A DNA stretch of 33,331 nt from Candidatus Magasanikiibacteriota bacterium (GCA_016214465.1 JACROI010000002.1:1-33331); one strand, 5' to 3'. Shown: positions 7,247-15,956, numbered from the stretch's first letter. Made by a program: numbers and translations. Notes: generated by a model from the sequence alone, not told the origin.

Positions 7247-10200
7247 GGAGCGTCAATATATTCCACATCCACACTGCTTAAATCCGGATTATTAAGTATT
7301 TGCAAACCATTGTTAAACGTCTGAACAACAGTGGATGAAATTTTCGGCGCGCCTGCGTCAATTTTCAAACCGATTGACGGATAGTTTAGAGTATTTTTGG
7401 CGTAATTTCTAATTACACTATTTTTAATTTCTGCTTGACTCGCGTTTTTCAAATGCATGGCAACTCCTGGCAAAGCCGAAAATTCCAATAATAAATTATC
7501 AATGGAAATTGGCGTGTTGTTGATGTAAATAGAACCTTCTGGATTGCCAAGTTTGGGCGATTGATTGGCATAATGAATAACCACATTGTTTAAAGTGGAA
7601 GTGGCGCCAGTTTCAAATTTGAATTGCCCCCACTCTAAGCCGATTTGATTCGGCGTAGAACTGGAACTATCAGAATTGGAATCAAATCCGTCGCTGTCAT
7701 CGCGCCAAGAAGTGAAAGTTATTTTTTTGTCAGGCAAGCCGACAACATCAATCGCGCCATTCACAATAATGTTCGCGCCTGGTTTCATTTTAAAAGTCAC
7801 GCCGGGTTTAATTTGCAACAACGCTCCGGCCGAGACAGTGAAGCCGTTGGACACGAGCGGCAAATCATTGATAATTTCCAATGTGCTCGTGGTGGAAATT
7901 GTTCCGCCCCAATCAATGGCATTGACAGTATTGCTTGCAAAATTATTCCCTTCCAATTTGGGAACAACATCGCGCACTGCCACCGGACCATAAGGTGATT
8001 GCTTCCACCATTCCAATTTAGTATTATCCCAGCCGTTATTGATAAATTTATTATTTTTCAAACTCGCGTCAGCGCCAATTGAATATATGGCCTGTAAACC
8101 GTTATTTTCAAACACGCAATCGCTAACAAAAAGTTTGCCTGCACCAGCCGCAACACCCTTGTAATTCTGCGCAATTACGCAGTTGGCCAAAGTGCTGGAA
8201 GAATTTATTAAATTAATGGCAGTGTCCATGGCGCGTGTCCATTTCACTGTGAGACCAACCGCGTTCACAGCCGCGCCGTCAGCCAAGAGCGCGCCATCAG
8301 TGTCTGTGGTTTTGGAACGATAATTGCCGTACAAAATTTGCGTGTTGGCAAAAGAGGCATTACTGCCCTGGTAAAATTGCAAGCGATTCCAATCGCCAGG
8401 AGCTGGTGTTGTTGAATTATCCCAAGCATTGGTGTTGCTACCTTGGCTTGCGTCGCGATATGATGTGAAAATAATCGGGGATTCCATTGTGCCTTGCGTG
8501 ATTAGCGCGCCATAAACATAAAGATTACCGCCGCCGCTGGCCGGCTTGCCTGATTTTACAATAATGCCGGCTGGAATTGTGAGAGTTGTGCCTGTGGCAA
8601 CTGTAAAATCACCTAAAAAATACGGACTGAACTGCGTTGAGAGTATTCTATCCGCGCCAGTGGAGCCGTTGAGATAATTAAATGATGAATTGTATTTTTT
8701 TGGCGTGCCGGAGATGTAGTTATTTTTCGCGTCATGGCCGCGCCGCGCCGGCAAACCGGTTGACTGCCAATTTTCCGCGACATTTCCTGATATCAACGGG
8801 TCAATTCTTTCCATTGATTCTTTTTCATTGTCTGATTTGCCGGCAAACCATTTTTTAGACGCGTCAACTTCATCCAACACACGATTCTGAGCGTCTTTAA
8901 GTTGTAATTTTTCACCGCTGTTGTGGAGCGAGCCGGTAAAAATCAAATCGGCCGCGATGTCGGAAATTGTTTGATCATTAGTGCGTTCCATTAAAAAATA
9001 TTGCTTGCTCTTGATGATGGTGCCGGTGGCAAAAACGGTTTTAATATCATTGCCATCAGCAAGTATCCAGCCGGAAGCGTCAAAATCATAATCAGCGCTG
9101 TTGTACAATTCCAGCCACTCGTCATTGGCATTGGCTTTGGTGCCGGCCCAGGCAATTTCATTGATAACAACATGCGGCAAAGAAATTTCTTGCGCTGATG
9201 ATTGCGCCCACTCGCCAACATTGCCCAACGCGTCTATGGCGCGGACGCGAAATTTATATTGCTTGCCAAATTCAATCACGAAGTTGCCAGTGGTGGAGGT
9301 GGCGGCTGTTTTCCAATTAGTCCACGATGATGTGGCGACATTAATATCACTGTCTTGATAATCTAAATCATAATTAACAATACCGCTTCCGCCATTATCA
9401 TTACCTTGCCATTTTATCTCCAATTCTGTCGCAACTTTTCTTTCAATAAAAATTTGCGCTGTCGGCCCGACAGTATCTTTGATTATTTTTATTGATGAAC
9501 TTGGACTGGTATTTCCGGCAATGTCTTGCGCTGTGAAAGCAAAAACATTTTCACCTTCGTCAAGGTTTTTTTCTATGTTCCAAGCGGCAACTCCAAACGA
9601 AATTTCCGCGTTATTTAGAAAAAGTTTTACAGTGTCGATGGAAACCGCGCCGGAAAGAGTGAAGACAGATGATGTCGTGTAAGTGGGTGATGTTTCCGGC
9701 GTAATAATAATTGGCGCGGCTGGCGGAGTGGTGTCTGGAGGCGGAGAGGGCGGCTCATCGGTGTCATTGCGAGGAGTCAAAGACGACGAAGCAATCTCGC
9801 TGTCATTCTGAGGCAAAGCCGAAGAATCTACTGGCGTTGGCGTTGGTTGGGCGGTGGTCGGCACCGGAGCTGATGATGACCATGATGAACCGCCGCCGGA
9901 ATATGCCACAGAACCTTTATTCGCGCTGTCATTAACCACTTTTTTGTCATTCTGAGCCGCAGGCACAGACATTGATGGCACTGTGACAAACCCAGAAAGC
10001 ACATCACCATTGCTATCCAAAGGCGCGGCGCTGCCACTGTCATTACTGGCAACCTGCTTGTCAGCGGGCGGGAGCAAAGCAATCTCATTTTGGTCATTGC
10101 GAGGCAAAGCCTGCTTGCCGGCAGGCAGGACTGAAACAATCTCGTTGTCATTTGAATAATCTCTTATTGCTTCAACCATTGATTCACCGGTTTCTTGCGC

Positions 10201-11370
10201 AATTTTTATCGGCACGGCTGCCAAATTCTGTCCGGTCTGCTGTAAATTTTTCAATTCCTGCGCCAAAACAATGTTCGTGGCAAAAAACTCGGTGAAAAAG
10301 TCGTAAGTTGTTTTGGCGTCACCCGCGTTCCATAACAATTTTTTGCCGGCATCCCAAAGATTACCAAGTTGAGCGGAAGTGTTTTGATAAATTTGTCCTA
10401 GATTTTCCGCTGTTCCCACTGTTTCGCCCTGTGCAATACCCAAAGGATTGGTTTGCCAAAATGGTTTGGCATAGGTCTGCTGTTTTTTTGTTTCTTCAAA
10501 AAAGAGTTTGATCGCGCCGGCTCCGGCCCCAATGGCTTTGGGCGCGAGGAGGGAATAGTGGGAGGAAAGAATTGATGTGTCTTTGACAGTTTTTAACCAA
10601 TCTGACTGAGGCGAATCTTGTTTCCACGGCAAAACCGCATATTGATAACGAAACAACGGATAAACACTGTCACTATTTTTTGTATTTACAAACCAATATG
10701 TTTTACCATCGTCTGCCTGTTTCATTTCCTTAAAAATTTGCGATATAAAATTAAATTTTTTGCTCTCAATCGTATCCTCACTATAAAAATTATTATTGCT
10801 GTAATTGGCCAAATAATCAAAATATTTATCCAATTTATTAAAATAAATCCATTCTCCGTCAATTGCTTTAAAATTATTCTTTACCCAAACCTCATACGGG
10901 TCGCCTTCTGGATGAGCGTCATCGCGAGTGTGCGCCGGCACAGTCATATCTTCCAGCAAATGCAAAATATGACCAAGAGCAATCAAAGATTTTTCCTTAT
11001 CACCTGTTTGCCAATAATAAATTGCTCTTTGCCATGTTTGGTCTCCTTTGGAATACGACGCCTGATTAGTCGCGTTGCCAACCCATTTTTTAGCTGTGTC
11101 ATAACTGGATTTTAAACCAACATTATGAATCGGGTCGTAAAAATGATTCATCCATCTGAATGGAGTATCTTCTTCAATCGCGCCTTGCATTAGCCATTTA
11201 ATTTCCTGACTGGTTAATTGCCCGCCTTGCTGATTGTATAATTCAGCCGCAAGTTTGGTTAAACCCGGATGCGCTATATTTGTGTCATAAACAAAAGCCC
11301 GGCGAACCAATAAAGCCGAGCTGATTATTACAACTAAAACAAAAATAACTATTTTTATGCTCCCCCTCAT
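7243..11370 (-). CDS. Giant surface protein: zinc phospholipase C-like head, lamin-tail and beta-helix
   Basis: A 1375-residue exported protein with an N-terminal membrane segment (~6-22). Residues ~30-290 resemble the zinc-dependent phospholipase C / S1-P1 nuclease fold: 'NIAHPGLTKLA', 'GAIEEDTP', 'NHFYDP' and 'GHILHLLEDMTVPAH' supply His34, Asp68, His76, His134/137, Asp141 and His147 in the family order. A linker (~400-555) rich in Ser, Pro and Asn-Asp follows, then an Ig-like domain (~560-630), a fibronectin III-like domain (~635-730), a lamin-tail domain (~736-840, 'VVINEIAWAGT', 'DEWLELYN') and a right-handed beta-helix (~915-1375). The substrate is unknown: lipid or nucleic-acid hydrolysis fits the head, and the rest suggests binding to other cells or polymers. 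Short dispersed repeats are translated inside the linker. GGGTGG precedes the ATG. It is convergent with the prepilin-like gene. Confidence 0.85.
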   Translation of the reverse strand: MRGSIKIVIFVLVVIISSALLVRRAFVYDTNIAHPGLTKLAAELYNQQGGQLTSQEIKWLMQGAIEEDTPFRWMNHFYDPIHNVGLKSSYDTAKKWVGNATNQASYSKGDQTWQRAIYYWQTGDKEKSLIALGHILHLLEDMTVPAHTRDDAHPEGDPYEVWVKNNFKAIDGEWIYFNKLDKYFDYLANYSNNNFYSEDTIESKKFNFISQIFKEMKQADDGKTYWFVNTKNSDSVYPLFRYQYAVLPWKQDSPQSDWLKTVKDTSILSSHYSLLAPKAIGAGAGAIKLFFEETKKQQTYAKPFWQTNPLGIAQGETVGTAENLGQIYQNTSAQLGNLWDAGKKLLWNAGDAKTTYDFFTEFFATNIVLAQELKNLQQTGQNLAAVPIKIAQETGESMVEAIRDYSNDNEIVSVLPAGKQALPRNDQNEIALLPPADKQVASNDSGSAAPLDSNGDVLSGFVTVPSMSVPAAQNDKKVVNDSANKGSVAYSGGGSSWSSSAPVPTTAQPTPTPVDSSALPQNDSEIASSSLTPRNDTDEPPSPPPDTTPPAAPIIITPETSPTYTTSSVFTLSGAVSIDTVKLFLNNAEISFGVAAWNIEKNLDEGENVFAFTAQDIAGNTSPSSSIKIIKDTVGPTAQIFIERKVATELEIKWQGNDNGGSGIVNYDLDYQDSDINVATSSWTNWKTAATSTTGNFVIEFGKQYKFRVRAIDALGNVGEWAQSSAQEISLPHVVINEIAWAGTKANANDEWLELYNSADYDFDASGWILADGNDIKTVFATGTIIKSKQYFLMERTNDQTISDIAADLIFTGSLHNSGEKLQLKDAQNRVLDEVDASKKWFAGKSDNEKESMERIDPLISGNVAENWQSTGLPARRGHDAKNNYISGTPKKYNSSFNYLNGSTGADRILSTQFSPYFLGDFTVATGTTLTIPAGIIVKSGKPASGGGNLYVYGALITQGTMESPIIFTSYRDASQGSNTNAWDNSTTPAPGDWNRLQFYQGSNASFANTQILYGNYRSKTTDTDGALLADGAAVNAVGLTVKWTRAMDTAINLINSSSTLANCVIAQNYKGVAAGAGKLFVSDCVFENNGLQAIYSIGADASLKNNKFINNGWDNTKLEWWKQSPYGPVAVRDVVPKLEGNNFASNTVNAIDWGGTISTTSTLEIINDLPLVSNGFTVSAGALLQIKPGVTFKMKPGANIIVNGAIDVVGLPDKKITFTSWRDDSDGFDSNSDSSSSTPNQIGLEWGQFKFETGATSTLNNVVIHYANQSPKLGNPEGSIYINNTPISIDNLLLEFSALPGVAMHLKNASQAEIKNSVIRNYAKNTLNYPSIGLKIDAGAPKISSTVVQTFNNGLQILNNPDLSSVDVEYIDAP
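9763..9829. repeat. Short dispersed repeats inside surface-protein gene (pair a)
   Basis: Two adjacent units of the 'GTCATTGCGAGG ... GAAGCAATCTCG' and 'GTCATTCTGAGG ... GAAGAATCT' type. On the coding strand they translate to 'LPQNDSEIAS' and 'SLTPRNDT'. Confidence 0.7.
9946..9964. repeat. Short dispersed repeat fragment in surface-protein gene
   Basis: GTCATTCTGAGCCGCAGGC matches the start of the other units and is translated as part of 'VPAAQNDKK'. Confidence 0.55.
10039..10144. repeat. Short dispersed repeats inside surface-protein gene (pair b)
   Basis: Two units in tandem; the second contains the hairpin GCCTGC-TTGCC-GGCAGGC. They encode 'ALPRNDQNEIALLPP' and 'QVASNDSG' in the same frame as the other copies. 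Confidence 0.65.
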
Positions 11371-11381
11371 ATTCCACCCAT

Positions 11382-11424
11382 GTCATTGCGAGCCCTCAAT
11401 AATACCGAGGGCGAAGCAATCTCG
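11382..11424. repeat. Short dispersed repeat upstream of surface-protein gene
   Basis: Starts GTCATTGCGAG and ends GAAGCAATCTCG, with the inner hairpin GCCCTC/GAGGGC. It occupies the gap immediately before the surface-protein start codon. Confidence 0.7.
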
Positions 11425-11428
11425 TATT

Positions 11429-11837
11429 TTATAACGATTTTATCTTCCAATCGCCGTTTGAATCTTTAACAAAATCGATTTGATTTCCCCACTCCACACC
11501 ATCTTTCAAAATACCAATCGAATATGACGCCATAGCATCGCCAGCCAACCCTTTTATCAACTTCTTGTCCAAATCCCCAATCATCGCTCCCAACAACCCA
11601 TTCTCCTTTATCTTTTTCAACGATTCCAACCACTCGCCATGTTTCTCGGCAACAAATTGTTGAGATGCCTCTTCCAAATTCCCAGCTTTTAACGCCGCGA
11701 TCAACTTGATCCGGCCGCGCCATGCCCAACCGCACTTCTTTTTGCTTGATCAAATACCAATTCACTCCCACCAAAATTAAAAAAAGCCCAATTACCAGTA
11801 AAAGGTAAATCAGGGCCCAACGAAAAATCTTTTTCAT
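11429..11837 (-). pseudogene. Small membrane-anchored protein, frameshifted
   Basis: Two overlapping ORFs on this strand join into one plausible ~135-residue protein if a single base near 11705 is removed. The first gives a membrane anchor ('RWALIYLLLVIGLFLILVGV') and ends 'LGMARPDQ'; the second continues 'LIAALKAGNLEEASQQF' through a helical domain to 'FVKDSNGDWKIKSL'. The tail, ending in a 'xGxWKIxSL' strand, looks like a small extracytoplasmic domain that I have seen in uncharacterised CPR proteins, but I cannot name it. GAGGAGGA precedes the ATG. The one-base shift could be a true mutation or a sequence error; the out-of-frame tails show no protein-like character. Confidence 0.7.
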
Positions 11838-11886
11838 ATTTGCTAAACAAAAAATCCTCCTCCCTCGTCGTCATTATATCACAACT

Positions 11887-11895
11887 TTATCCACA
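11887..11895 (+). promoter_or_regulatory. Isolated DnaA box
   Basis: Perfect TTATCCACA in the gap between the frameshifted gene and the methyltransferase gene. Confidence 0.4.
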
Positions 11896-11965
11896 AGCAA
11901 AATTTATGAACAAATAAATCTAAACTACAGCCTCCCCAGCTACAAACCGCGGGGAAACATATTAC

Positions 11966-13192
11966 TTAAAAAGAACCGGACTTTATTTTTTCTTTTTGAG
12001 AGACAGGCGCGAGAGAACTAAAATGGTGAACGGATGAAGCCCAAAATTCTTTGGATTGAATCTGATTCGCTGGAGCTACATCTTTTTCCATTAAAAATAA
12101 ATATTCGTGGTGTTTTCCGTCGCTATTTATCCATTCGTTTGTCCACCGCATATTTGCCATCACATTTTTTTTGTAATTAATCTCCACGGCTTTTATCAAT
12201 TTCCCGGATTCATTGATTATTTCATTAAGCTCTTGTTGGGTGGCTCGACCACCGGAACTATAAGACAGTAGAATATAGCGAGCATTGGTTGTTTGGATCA
12301 ATTTTCTTAATGCTTCCATGGCAATAAATGAACCATCATCATTTTTCCTAAATTCTTCAAATACCGAAGCGGCTACGCCGTCTCTGCTATCTACACGCCG
12401 ATTGGCTTTACCAAAAATCTCCGGCTTATCGTGGTTTATTATTGTTGTCCAAATATGATAATAAGAAGCGTATCGCACTCTACTCGGTGGCATTTTTTCG
12501 TTGTTTGACCCGTAAGGCGGGTCAAAATACGCTAAATCAAAATCATTATTCAGCACAGTATCAAAAATATCATTGTGAATTACTTTATGCTCGCCGCTCG
12601 TTTCAAATCGTTTCGGCAATTTCAGAAATAAATCATGATATGACCTTGGCGACCATTTTGATAAGTATGCCGCATAATGTCCGAGCGTGCTGTCAACAGA
12701 ATCCAGCGCGTAAATAAGACTGGCGAGGATTACGCATTTATCCGTCCAATCAAGATTGAGTTTTTCAATTTCATCTCGTATCGCATCTAATTTACGAGTA
12801 TTTTTTGCTTGAAAAGGCCTTTTGATCTCAGCTATTTCAGCTCCATAGTGCTCGGTATACCAGCCGTGGCACCCATTTAAAGAGTTAAGGTGATCAATTA
12901 TTTTTTGATAAAATGAATCTGATTTTTTAGAAAGCAAAAAACAATGCCCAAAAATTTCCGACCAAACTGAAATATCGCTTGAAGTCGTATCATATCCCAA
13001 TTGAGCGAATGTCTGTGAAACGCGTGTAGTGCCGCTAAATCCGTCAAGCACATTTTTTATACCATCAAGCTCACTCAAAATTTGAACGATATAAGGCAGA
13101 ATTTTTAATTTAGATCCCGCGTACTTTATGCCCTGAGTTTTGGGAACAGTAAATGTTTTATTTCCAAAAATATCAAATTGCCGGTTTCTCAT
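11966..13192 (-). CDS. Adenine-specific DNA methyltransferase (type II modification)
   Basis: The 408-residue protein has the hallmarks of an amino-methyltransferase acting on adenine N6. 'GIKYAGSKLKILPYI' and 'VLDGFSGTTRVSQTF' (residues ~46-62) form the SAM-binding region, and 'DLAYFDPPYGSNN' (~218-230) holds the DPPY catalytic motif. The order (SAM motif before DPPY, a helical insert between) fits the D12/alpha-like class. Its ATG overlaps the TGA stop of the upstream endonuclease gene (ATGA), indicating a restriction-modification operon with translational coupling. The frame is intact and all motifs are present, so methylation activity probably persists although the endonuclease is broken. 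The recognition sequence cannot be read from the protein. Confidence 0.88.
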   Translation of the reverse strand: MRNRQFDIFGNKTFTVPKTQGIKYAGSKLKILPYIVQILSELDGIKNVLDGFSGTTRVSQTFAQLGYDTTSSDISVWSEIFGHCFLLSKKSDSFYQKIIDHLNSLNGCHGWYTEHYGAEIAEIKRPFQAKNTRKLDAIRDEIEKLNLDWTDKCVILASLIYALDSVDSTLGHYAAYLSKWSPRSYHDLFLKLPKRFETSGEHKVIHNDIFDTVLNNDFDLAYFDPPYGSNNEKMPPSRVRYASYYHIWTTIINHDKPEIFGKANRRVDSRDGVAASVFEEFRKNDDGSFIAMEALRKLIQTTNARYILLSYSSGGRATQQELNEIINESGKLIKAVEINYKKNVMANMRWTNEWINSDGKHHEYLFLMEKDVAPANQIQSKEFWASSVHHFSSLAPVSQKEKIKSGSF

Positions 13193-14052
13193 AATTGTTT
13201 TAATTGATCTATATCCTTTTGTAAAATTTCATTTGCTAATTTATGTCCTTTTTCAGAGCTGTTTAGGGCCAAGCTGAATAATTTCACCAATGTATGGTTG
13301 TGCGAGTAATCTATCCAGCCATTTGTAAGAGAATCAAAATAATCAACCGCATTTTTTGTATTTGTCCACAAACCGCGCTGCAACGCGTTCGCGGATGCGC
13401 CTCCATATCGCACCTCGCAAATATAATTATTTTTAGAATCAACAAACATAAAAATAGGGTGAGTCCGTCCTTTTCCAGGAACTATTTTGCCTGTAGTTGA
13501 ATCAAATTTCTTCTTTGTATCCACATACACAATTTTTTTCGTATTATTCATTGCTTTTTTATGATTAAAAATCATTATATTGCACCGTTGGCTAATTTCA
13601 TTGTAAATCAACGGCATAACATTTATTGTTCCAAAATCAGAAAATTCTTCAGCCTTAAAAATAGATGCTATCTGTTTTGGATTTTTAATTTGCAAACCAT
13701 GTTTCTCAAGATAAGGAAACATTCTTTGTCTACTATCTGTTGAAAGTTGAAGCGGGCAATCTCCATATGCTTTCAAACTGACAGGAAATTTTGCCTTGTT
13801 TATCTAATTGATTATCACAATGTCTTCTTCATGTTTTTTTGCTCTAAATAGGTCTTTTCCAACATGAATACTTTTGAAGTCATACATAAATTGATTAATA
13901 AACTCGGTCATTCCAATTTCAGCGAGATCGCCGTGCGTTTTATTGCCAATTAGACGCATGGTAAAAATATTTGAAAGCGTATTTACAATCAAATGGTGAT
14001 TTTTACTAGCCAATAATTTAAACCTATGCTTAAATTCTTCATAATTATTCAT
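13189..14052 (-). pseudogene. Type II restriction endonuclease, split by in-frame TAG
   Basis: Two ORFs in the track (ending at 13804 and at 13189) lie in the same frame and are separated only by a TAG at 13804-13806. Read through, the sequence is '...KKHEEDIVIIN-stop-INKAKFPVSLKAYGD...'. The joined product of ~286 residues looks like one folded protein: 'GKDLFRAKKHEEDIVI', then 'SLKAYGDCPLQLSTD', then 'ICEVRYGGASANALQRG'. The acidic residues and Lys in the first two segments could form the nuclease site. Operon position directly before a methyltransferase supports a restriction endonuclease. I start it at ATG 14052 (MNNYEEFKHRF); the track start at 14142 adds an unlikely extension. Loss by nonsense mutation would leave the methylase as an orphan. 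Confidence 0.75.
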
Positions 14053-14129
14053 AATTTGGATTATTAAGTATTCCGTTGATATTATTGTACACCTAAACGG
14101 CTTATTAATAAATGGGTATTTTTTAAAAC

Positions 14130-14156
14130 AAAAACTCCTCAAAATGAGAAGTTTTT
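14130..14156 (-). terminator. Terminator of tig
   Basis: Minus strand: AAAACTTCTC-ATTTT-GAGGAGTTTT with one internal mismatch, followed by TGTTTT. It lies about 35 bases after the tig stop. Confidence 0.75.
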
Positions 14157-14190
14157 CGCGGGAATAGCCAGTTACTAAAAGAAAGGGATA

Positions 14191-15474
14191 TTATACCGTA
14201 ATCATCTTCTCCTTCAACATCTTCAACACCTTCCGATTCACCAGCATATTGGCCAGATAACTTTGAGTGCCGGGATCAGACAGACGCTCGTCAATGTGTT
14301 CATTATCTTTGTATGTCTCGCGCACACGAGCGGTTTCCTCAACCAACTCCGTATCTGAACATTCTATCTTTTCTTCTCGCGCGATTTCACGCAAAATCAA
14401 AGCTGACTTGGTTCGCTCTTCCGCGCCCTTGGAAAATTCCTTAGCCAAATCCTCCTCGGTTTTTTTCATCTTTTTCAAATAGTCCTCCAATTGCATTCCC
14501 ATCTCAGCTAAATTTTGACGCAATTCCTCAAACATTTTCTGCTTTTCCGACAAAATCAACACTTCCGGTAATTCGCCAAACTCGGACTTTTTCACAATAC
14601 CATCAATCATCTCAATTTCCACTCGACGGTCTTCCCTCTGCTCGGCCTCAACTTTCAAATTATTCTCAATCAACGCGCGCAGTTCAGCCATATTTTTCTG
14701 ACCCAGTCCTTGCGCGAACACATCGTCCATCACTGGCATTGTACGCTCAAACACGCCTTTCACAGTGGCTTTAAAATCCGCTTTTTTGCCGGCCAAATGC
14801 TTCTGGTAATGCCCCTCTGGAAAACTCAAACTAAATTCTTTCACCTCGTCTTTTTTCAAACCAACCAATTGTTCCGGCAATCCCGGAATGTAATATTTCT
14901 CATCCAAAAACACCGCGTGGTCTTTGGCCTGTCCGCCTTCCACAGGCACTTTGTCTTGCGTAATGTCCAAATCAATCATTACTTTATCACTGCCGCTAGC
15001 TGCTCGATCCACCAACACCTCTGTCGCCCTCATTTTTCGCGCGTCTTCCAAAACTTTATCAACTTCCTCCGCTCCGATTTTCTTAATTTGTTTTTTAATT
15101 TTAATTTCTTGCCACTTGCCTAATTTTATTTTTGGCATTAAAGAAATTACTGCTTTGAAAATAAAAGGATTGCCCGGCGCCAATTTCACCACCTCAATTT
15201 TCGGCTCGCCAACAAAAGCCAAATCTTTTTCTTTTACCGCCTGATTCAGTGTCCGTGAAATAATTTTGTCTCCGGCTGCTTCATAAATCGCCATTTCGCC
15301 AAAACTCTTGGCCACAATATCATACGGCGCGTGCCCTGGTCTAAAGCCGGAAATTTTCCCGGCCGCGGACAAGGCTGTTGCCGCCTTTTCCAAATAGGGC
15401 TTCAACTCCTCCACACTTAATTCTATTGTAAACTCAACTTGCGATTTTGGGAGCGTAGAAAATTTTGTTTGCAT
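14191..15474 (-). CDS. tig: Trigger factor
   Basis: A ribosome-bound chaperone with peptidyl-prolyl isomerase activity that meets nascent chains at the exit tunnel. The 427-residue length is normal. The N-terminal ribosome-binding domain has 'ISGFRPGHAPYDIVAKSFG', where the usual signature is GFRxGKxP; here the Lys is His. The isomerase-like domain spans ~155-245 ('FLDEKYYIPGLPEQLVGLKKDEVKEF') and the helical C-terminal domain follows, ending 'VLKMLKEKMITV'. A terminator isolates it from the upstream DUF5679 operon, so its promoter must lie in the 15475-15690 gap, most of which is a 163-bp inverted-repeat element. Confidence 0.95.
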   Translation of the reverse strand: MQTKFSTLPKSQVEFTIELSVEELKPYLEKAATALSAAGKISGFRPGHAPYDIVAKSFGEMAIYEAAGDKIISRTLNQAVKEKDLAFVGEPKIEVVKLAPGNPFIFKAVISLMPKIKLGKWQEIKIKKQIKKIGAEEVDKVLEDARKMRATEVLVDRAASGSDKVMIDLDITQDKVPVEGGQAKDHAVFLDEKYYIPGLPEQLVGLKKDEVKEFSLSFPEGHYQKHLAGKKADFKATVKGVFERTMPVMDDVFAQGLGQKNMAELRALIENNLKVEAEQREDRRVEIEMIDGIVKKSEFGELPEVLILSEKQKMFEELRQNLAEMGMQLEDYLKKMKKTEEDLAKEFSKGAEERTKSALILREIAREEKIECSDTELVEETARVRETYKDNEHIDERLSDPGTQSYLANMLVNRKVLKMLKEKMITV

Positions 15475-15501
15475 ATATAAAATGAGAAATTTAAATTAAA
15501 A

Positions 15502-15664
15502 GGTGATTAGTTGTTTTTGAGGACGTCCGAAGCGAGCTGGGAAAAGAATGTTTTATTTATATAAAGATAATCCAAACAAATTAAAGATAATACGAAGTGA
15601 CAACGAGCAAGGATAGAGGCGACGCTCAACGTGCGTCGCCTGTCCGAAAAAGCAACTAATCACC
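15502..15664. repeat. 163-bp element with terminal inverted repeats, in tig leader region
   Basis: The left end GGTGATTAGTTGTTTTTGAG and right end (reverse complement GGTGATTAGTTGCTTTTTCG) match over ~23 bp with three differences. Inside is a perfect 9-bp hairpin AGGCGACGC/GCGTCGCCT at 15617-15641. No ORF. It may be a MITE-like mobile unit or a structured leader. See the comparable element before pnp. Confidence 0.75.
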
Positions 15665-15690
15665 AAATCGTTGTTGGATAAGCATAAAAC

Positions 15691-15722
15691 AAAAAGAGCT
15701 CCGCGTCAAGCGGGCTCTTTTT
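15691..15722. terminator. Terminator of the rpmH-rnpA-yidD-DUF5679 unit
   Basis: AAAAAGAGC/GCTCTTTTT with inner CCGC/GCGG; A-run and T-run on the two sides make it usable in both directions. Confidence 0.85.
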
Positions 15723-15731
15723 GAATACTCT

Positions 15732-15887
15732 TTATTTCTTCGGCAAAATTCTGAACATTCCTGTGCCGCAAGTCGGGCAGGTGCCCTTCATCGCAGGACG
15801 AGTGCCACCGCCTTTGGCTGGCATGGTCACCTCTTTGGCATCCTTCATCTCGCGTTTGGCTTTGCACTTGACGCAATATGCTTCCAT
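15732..15887 (-). CDS. DUF5679-type zinc ribbon protein
   Basis: The 51-residue protein MEAYCVKCKAKREM... has two Cys pairs, 'CVKC' and 'CPTC', about 33 residues apart, the layout of a zinc ribbon, with a basic glycine-rich middle ('PAKGGGTRPAMKGTC'). This matches small DUF5679 proteins. Their function is not established; nucleic-acid binding is a guess. The ORF track begins 14 codons earlier, but that extension overlaps the -10 box of a clear promoter, so ATG 15887 is used. It follows yidD and precedes a terminator. Confidence 0.82.
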   Translation of the reverse strand: MEAYCVKCKAKREMKDAKEVTMPAKGGGTRPAMKGTCPTCGTGMFRILPKK

Positions 15888-15927
15888 AGAATATTGAGTT
15901 AAAAATAAGTAAATTAAAGCTAAAACC

Positions 15928-15956
15928 ATTATACCACCTTTAACTTAATTAAGCAA
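15928..15956 (-). promoter_or_regulatory. Promoter of DUF5679 gene
   Basis: Minus strand: TTGCTT, 17-bp spacer, TATAAT with an extended TGG before it. The -35 box overlaps the end of yidD. Confidence 0.75.

Noticed and set aside
9711-9935. Plus-strand ORF 'RCHCEESKTTKQSRCHSEAKPKN'
   Set aside because: It is the other-strand translation of the dispersed repeats within the surface-protein gene.
11931-11965. Terminator of the restriction-modification operon
   Set aside because: A CCCC/GGGG pairing exists, but the stem is short and there is no T-run in the required direction.
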